Source of the DNA: DATKCN01 sp035513175
GTDB taxonomy: Bacteria; Chloroflexota; Chloroflexia; Thermomicrobiales; CFX8
Assembly: GCA_035513175.1 (NCBI GenBank)
Contig: DATKCN010000061.1
Location: forward strand, 1 to 7,454
Direction of reading: 5' to 3'
Length of the DNA stretch: 7,454 nt
This document shows, in pieces, positions 5,719-7,454 of this stretch. The translations under genes and the position numbers were made by a program. Within the stretch, counting starts at the first letter, position 1; each line of letters opens with the position of its first letter. Under the pieces are notes generated by a model. It was not told the origin of the DNA. It saw nothing but the letters and a program-made list of their open reading frames with translations, and searched no databases.

Positions 5719-6236
5719 CGATCCGCCGTCCCCGTCTGCCGGCCTCCGCCCGGCGCAGGCGCGGCGCGCCCTCCGCCTGCTCACGCGCGACCGACCCAGG
5801 AGACGTGCTACGCAGCACCCACCAGTTGAACAACGCCAGGAATGGCAGCCGCGCCCAGTGGAGCCGCCACGCGCTCGGCATGCCGGGGACATCGACGCCC
5901 GCGACCGCGACATACACGTTGGCCGGAAAGACGAGCACCAGGAAGGCGGCCATCAGCCGGCCCACGACCTGCCGGCCACGCCCGCGAGCAAGCGGGAGCG
6001 CGCATCCTCCGGCGATCTCGACGATGCCGCTGCCCCAGTTGAACAGCTCGGGATACGGGACCCTGCCCGGAAAGTGGGCCAGGAACGCATCGGGCGTGAG
6101 AAAGTGCCCCAGACCGGCGACGATGAACGACAACCCCATCGCGCGGCGCGGGGGTCTGGATCGAGCGGCCGCCGAATCGATATGGGAGCAGCCACATTGC
6201 CTGGAACGCCACGATGAGAATCGCCAGGAACGCCAT
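5624..6236 (-). pseudogene. DoxX-like membrane protein, broken by a one-base frameshift
   Basis: The gene is split over two frames. Reading from ATG 6236 gives MAFLAILIVAFQAMWLLPYR and then FGGRSIQTP; the rest, from RRAMGLSFIVAGLGHFLTP through PYPELFNWGSGIVEIAGG, FPANVYVAVAG and RLPFLALFNWWVLRS, is in the frame one base over. Dropping one base at the run of five G at 6150-6154 restores a single protein of 203 residues with four hydrophobic segments (about 2-18, 31-47, 66-84, 91-113) and a short terminal one (128-142), as in DoxX/YphA-type inner-membrane proteins of unknown or redox-related role. GGGAG (6245-6249) eight bases before ATG 6236 supports this start; an in-frame ATG at 6251 overlaps that site. 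Family members usually end near residue 140-150, whereas this frame runs on for about 58 arginine-rich residues to 5624, antisense to the last 95 bases of the ABC gene. It may be a real pseudogene or a sequencing error. Confidence 0.7.
5755..5780. terminator. Weak hairpin between convergent ABC and DoxX-like genes
   Basis: GCAGGCG (5755-5761) and CGCCTGC (5774-5780) can form a 7-bp GC-rich stem with a 12-base loop, 37 bases after the stop of the second ABC gene. There is no T-run on either strand, so a classical intrinsic terminator is not supported; it also lies inside the read-through tail of the DoxX-like frame. This may be no more than GC-rich chance. Confidence 0.2.
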
Positions 6237-6294
6237 GTCATCGTCTCCCATCGTCGATCGTCATCGATCGCCGCAGCAACATTGCCACGATCAA

Positions 6295-6322
6295 TGGATA
6301 CCGGTGTTATGCAGGAAGTCAA
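6295..6322 (-). promoter_or_regulatory. Candidate promoter of the DoxX-like gene
   Basis: On the minus strand TTGACT (6317-6322) is a five-of-six -35 match, followed after 16 bases by TATCCA (6295-6300), which matches only the TAT of a -10. Transcription would begin near 6288, about 50 bases before the ATG at 6236. The -35 is good and the -10 poor, so this is a tentative call. Confidence 0.3.
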
Positions 6323-6421
6323 TACCTCGCGGCACGTTGACGATCTCGAGTCGCTTCGAGCACGAAATCTCACTGCCGCTGCTCAACATCGCGGTTACTC
6401 GCCGATGACTCGTAATCCCGC

Positions 6422-6439
6422 CACGAGCCACGTCTCGTG
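6422..6439. repeat. Inverted repeat CACGAG-N6-CTCGTG upstream of the AAA ATPase gene
   Basis: Perfect six-base arms at 6422-6427 and 6434-6439 are separated by six bases, 44 bases before the ATPase start. An 18-base dyad at this distance could be an operator, possibly for the regulator itself, but a single copy is weak evidence. Confidence 0.25.
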
Positions 6440-6483
6440 AAATCTGTCCATGCCCAAATGCGCGTCTCGGCCATGTTGCTTAC

Positions 6484-7454
6484 ATGGAAATCCAGGCGTA
6501 CGATGTGACCGCCAGTGTGGATCGTGAAGGTCGAGTCGTGGAACGGGCGGCTAACGTGCCGGGGGTCAGTGTTCAATCCGACAGCCATGACGAATCCCCG
6601 GTGCGACTCGTCGGGCGTGAGCGTGAGATTGGTCTGCTCCGCGACGAGTTACAGCGCGTGCTCGATGGTCACGGTCGCCTCGTGCTCGTCTTCGGCGAGG
6701 CGGGCATCGGTAAGACCTCACTGGTCTCAGTCCTCGCGCACCAGGCCGAGGCGCAAGGCTGTCTCGTCCTCTGGGGACACGCATACGACCTGTCGGTGAC
6801 CCCGCCATACGGTCCCTGGCTGGATATGCTGAGCGAGTATCCTCACGACGTGGACGGACTGCCACGCCCCTCCTTCGCTCCCGCCGCGTCGTCGCAGGCT
6901 GCCGCCGGAAGTCAGGATGCCCTCTTTGCGGACATCGCCTCGTTCTTTCAGGAAACTGCCGTCCGGCGCCCGCTGGTGCTCGTGATCGACGATCTGCACT
7001 GGTCCGACCAGGGTTCGCTGGACTTCCTGCGTTTCCTGGCTCGGCAGATTGGCGCCCACCGCATCCTGTTGATTGCGACGTACCGCTCCGATGAGCTGCA
7101 TCGCCATCATCCGTTGTATGACCTGTTGCCGCTCCTGATCCGCGAATCAGTAGCCGAGCGTGTTGAGGTGCGGCGTCGGGATGCCGAGGGGCATCGGTCG
7201 CTGATTGCGAGCCGATACGTCATGAGCGAGGAAGACGCCGCGCGGCTCGAACAGCACCTGCATTCTCACGCTGAAGGCAACCCATTCTTCGCTCTTGAGC
7301 TGCTTCGTAATCTCGAAGAGGAAGGCGCCCTTCGGCAGGTCAGCGGTGTATGGTCGCTCGGGGACACATCGCGGTTCCGCATCCCGCCGCTCATCCGGCA
7401 GGTCATCGAACGGCGCCTGGCCCGGCTGGGAGATCAGGAACGCTCGCTGTTGCA
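6484..7454 (+). CDS. AAA ATPase of the LAL/LuxR large-regulator type, N-terminal part (cut by window edge)
   Basis: The frame is open from 6484 to the end of the window (323 full codons). After a leader of about 39 residues comes VRLVGREREIGLLRDEL (40-56), Walker A GEAGIGKT (71-78), Walker B LVLVIDDLHWSD (164-175), an arginine-containing strand IATYRSDE, and HAEGNPFFALELLRNLEEEG, the standard series of the AAA_16/STAND-type NTPase module found in LAL-type LuxR regulators and in some adenylate cyclase or kinase fusions. These proteins use ATP binding as a switch and usually carry TPR repeats and a C-terminal LuxR HTH, all of which would lie outside the window, so the output domain is unknown. 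ATG 6484 is the first start after the in-frame stop at 6406-6408, but no ribosome site precedes it; GTG codons at 6505 or 6601 are alternatives. There is no N-terminal kinase domain. It is divergent from the DoxX-like gene. Confidence 0.8.
   Translation, partial: MEIQAYDVTASVDREGRVVERAANVPGVSVQSDSHDESPVRLVGREREIGLLRDELQRVLDGHGRLVLVFGEAGIGKTSLVSVLAHQAEAQGCLVLWGHAYDLSVTPPYGPWLDMLSEYPHDVDGLPRPSFAPAASSQAAAGSQDALFADIASFFQETAVRRPLVLVIDDLHWSDQGSLDFLRFLARQIGAHRILLIATYRSDELHRHHPLYDLLPLLIRESVAERVEVRRRDAEGHRSLIASRYVMSEEDAARLEQHLHSHAEGNPFFALELLRNLEEEGALRQVSGVWSLGDTSRFRIPPLIRQVIERRLARLGDQERSLL

Larger units (their letters stand above)
6237..6483. other. Divergent spacer between the DoxX-like gene and the AAA ATPase gene
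   Basis: These 247 bases hold no convincing gene. Apart from the candidate promoter and the inverted repeat listed separately, there is a direct repeat TCGATCG (6254-6260 and 6264-6270) just upstream of the DoxX-like start and a small hairpin CTCGA-GTCGCT-TCGAG (6345-6360). The short frames crossing it in all directions lack ribosome sites and recognisable protein sequence. Confidence 0.6.

Noticed and set aside
5471..6440. Plus-strand open frames of 248 and 307 codons after the ABC operon
   Set aside because: They are antisense to the DoxX-like gene and overlap the end of the second ABC gene; composition is typical of GC-rich shadow frames.
6370..6588. Minus-strand frame of 72 codons across the ATPase start
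   Set aside because: No ribosome site or family features, and it overlaps the well-supported start region of the AAA ATPase on the other strand.
1..7454. Defence island, prophage, CRISPR or insertion sequence
   Set aside because: No spacer-repeat array, transposase, integrase or nuclease motifs, terminal repeats or tRNA-like integration site are visible on either strand.

Overview
The window is about 7.5 kb of GC-rich bacterial DNA with tightly packed genes, GTG/ATG starts with clear Shine-Dalgarno sequences, and no rRNA, tRNA, CRISPR or insertion sequence that I can recognise. GC level, codon use and the mix of families (SelA-like PLP enzyme, MalY/PatB lyase, paired ABC half-exporters, DoxX-like membrane protein, large AAA/LuxR-type ATPase) resemble Chloroflexota such as the Thermomicrobia/Sphaerobacter group. 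That placement is only an inference; an actinobacterial source is not excluded.

Left part, minus strand (1-1855): a MalY/PatB-type C-S lyase/aminotransferase (553-1710) is followed, 171 bases downstream, by the start of a SelA/DgaE-like PLP enzyme (1-381, cut by the window edge). Just upstream of malY, and too short for normal gene calling, a 41-codon reading frame (1730-1855) begins with about 22 residues clearly related to the start of that SelA-like protein. I read it as a decayed copy of that gene's 5' end, now sitting in the malY leader.

Divergent control region (about 1856-2131): malY and an ABC exporter operon are transcribed apart from here. Both sides carry the same sequence GATCTGCTA in opposite orientation (1895-1903 and 1971-1979), each embedding an extended -10-like TGCTA. 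A perfect 16-bp hairpin/palindrome lies at 1955-1970. Further right are mutually crossing complementary segments (1981-2036), a 33-codon short ORF with an excellent Shine-Dalgarno (2074-2175), and a perfect 9-bp stem inside that ORF whose 3' arm touches the exporter's own ribosome site. This layout suggests leader-peptide or RNA-structure control of the exporter.

Centre, plus strand (2132-5718): two half-size ABC exporters overlap by ATGA and together make a heterodimer. The first has a changed signature motif (LSAGQ) and the second has Asp in place of the Walker B catalytic Glu. In a head-to-tail dimer both defects fall into the same nucleotide site, giving the one-active, one-degenerate arrangement known from TM287/288 and BmrCD. 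The substrate cannot be read from sequence.

Right part: a DoxX-like four-helix membrane protein on the minus strand (6236 to about 5624) is broken by a single-base frameshift at a run of five G and has an arginine-rich read-through tail antisense to the end of the second ABC gene. After a 247-base divergent spacer, the plus strand starts an AAA ATPase of the LAL/LuxR-regulator type (6484 to the window end, incomplete).
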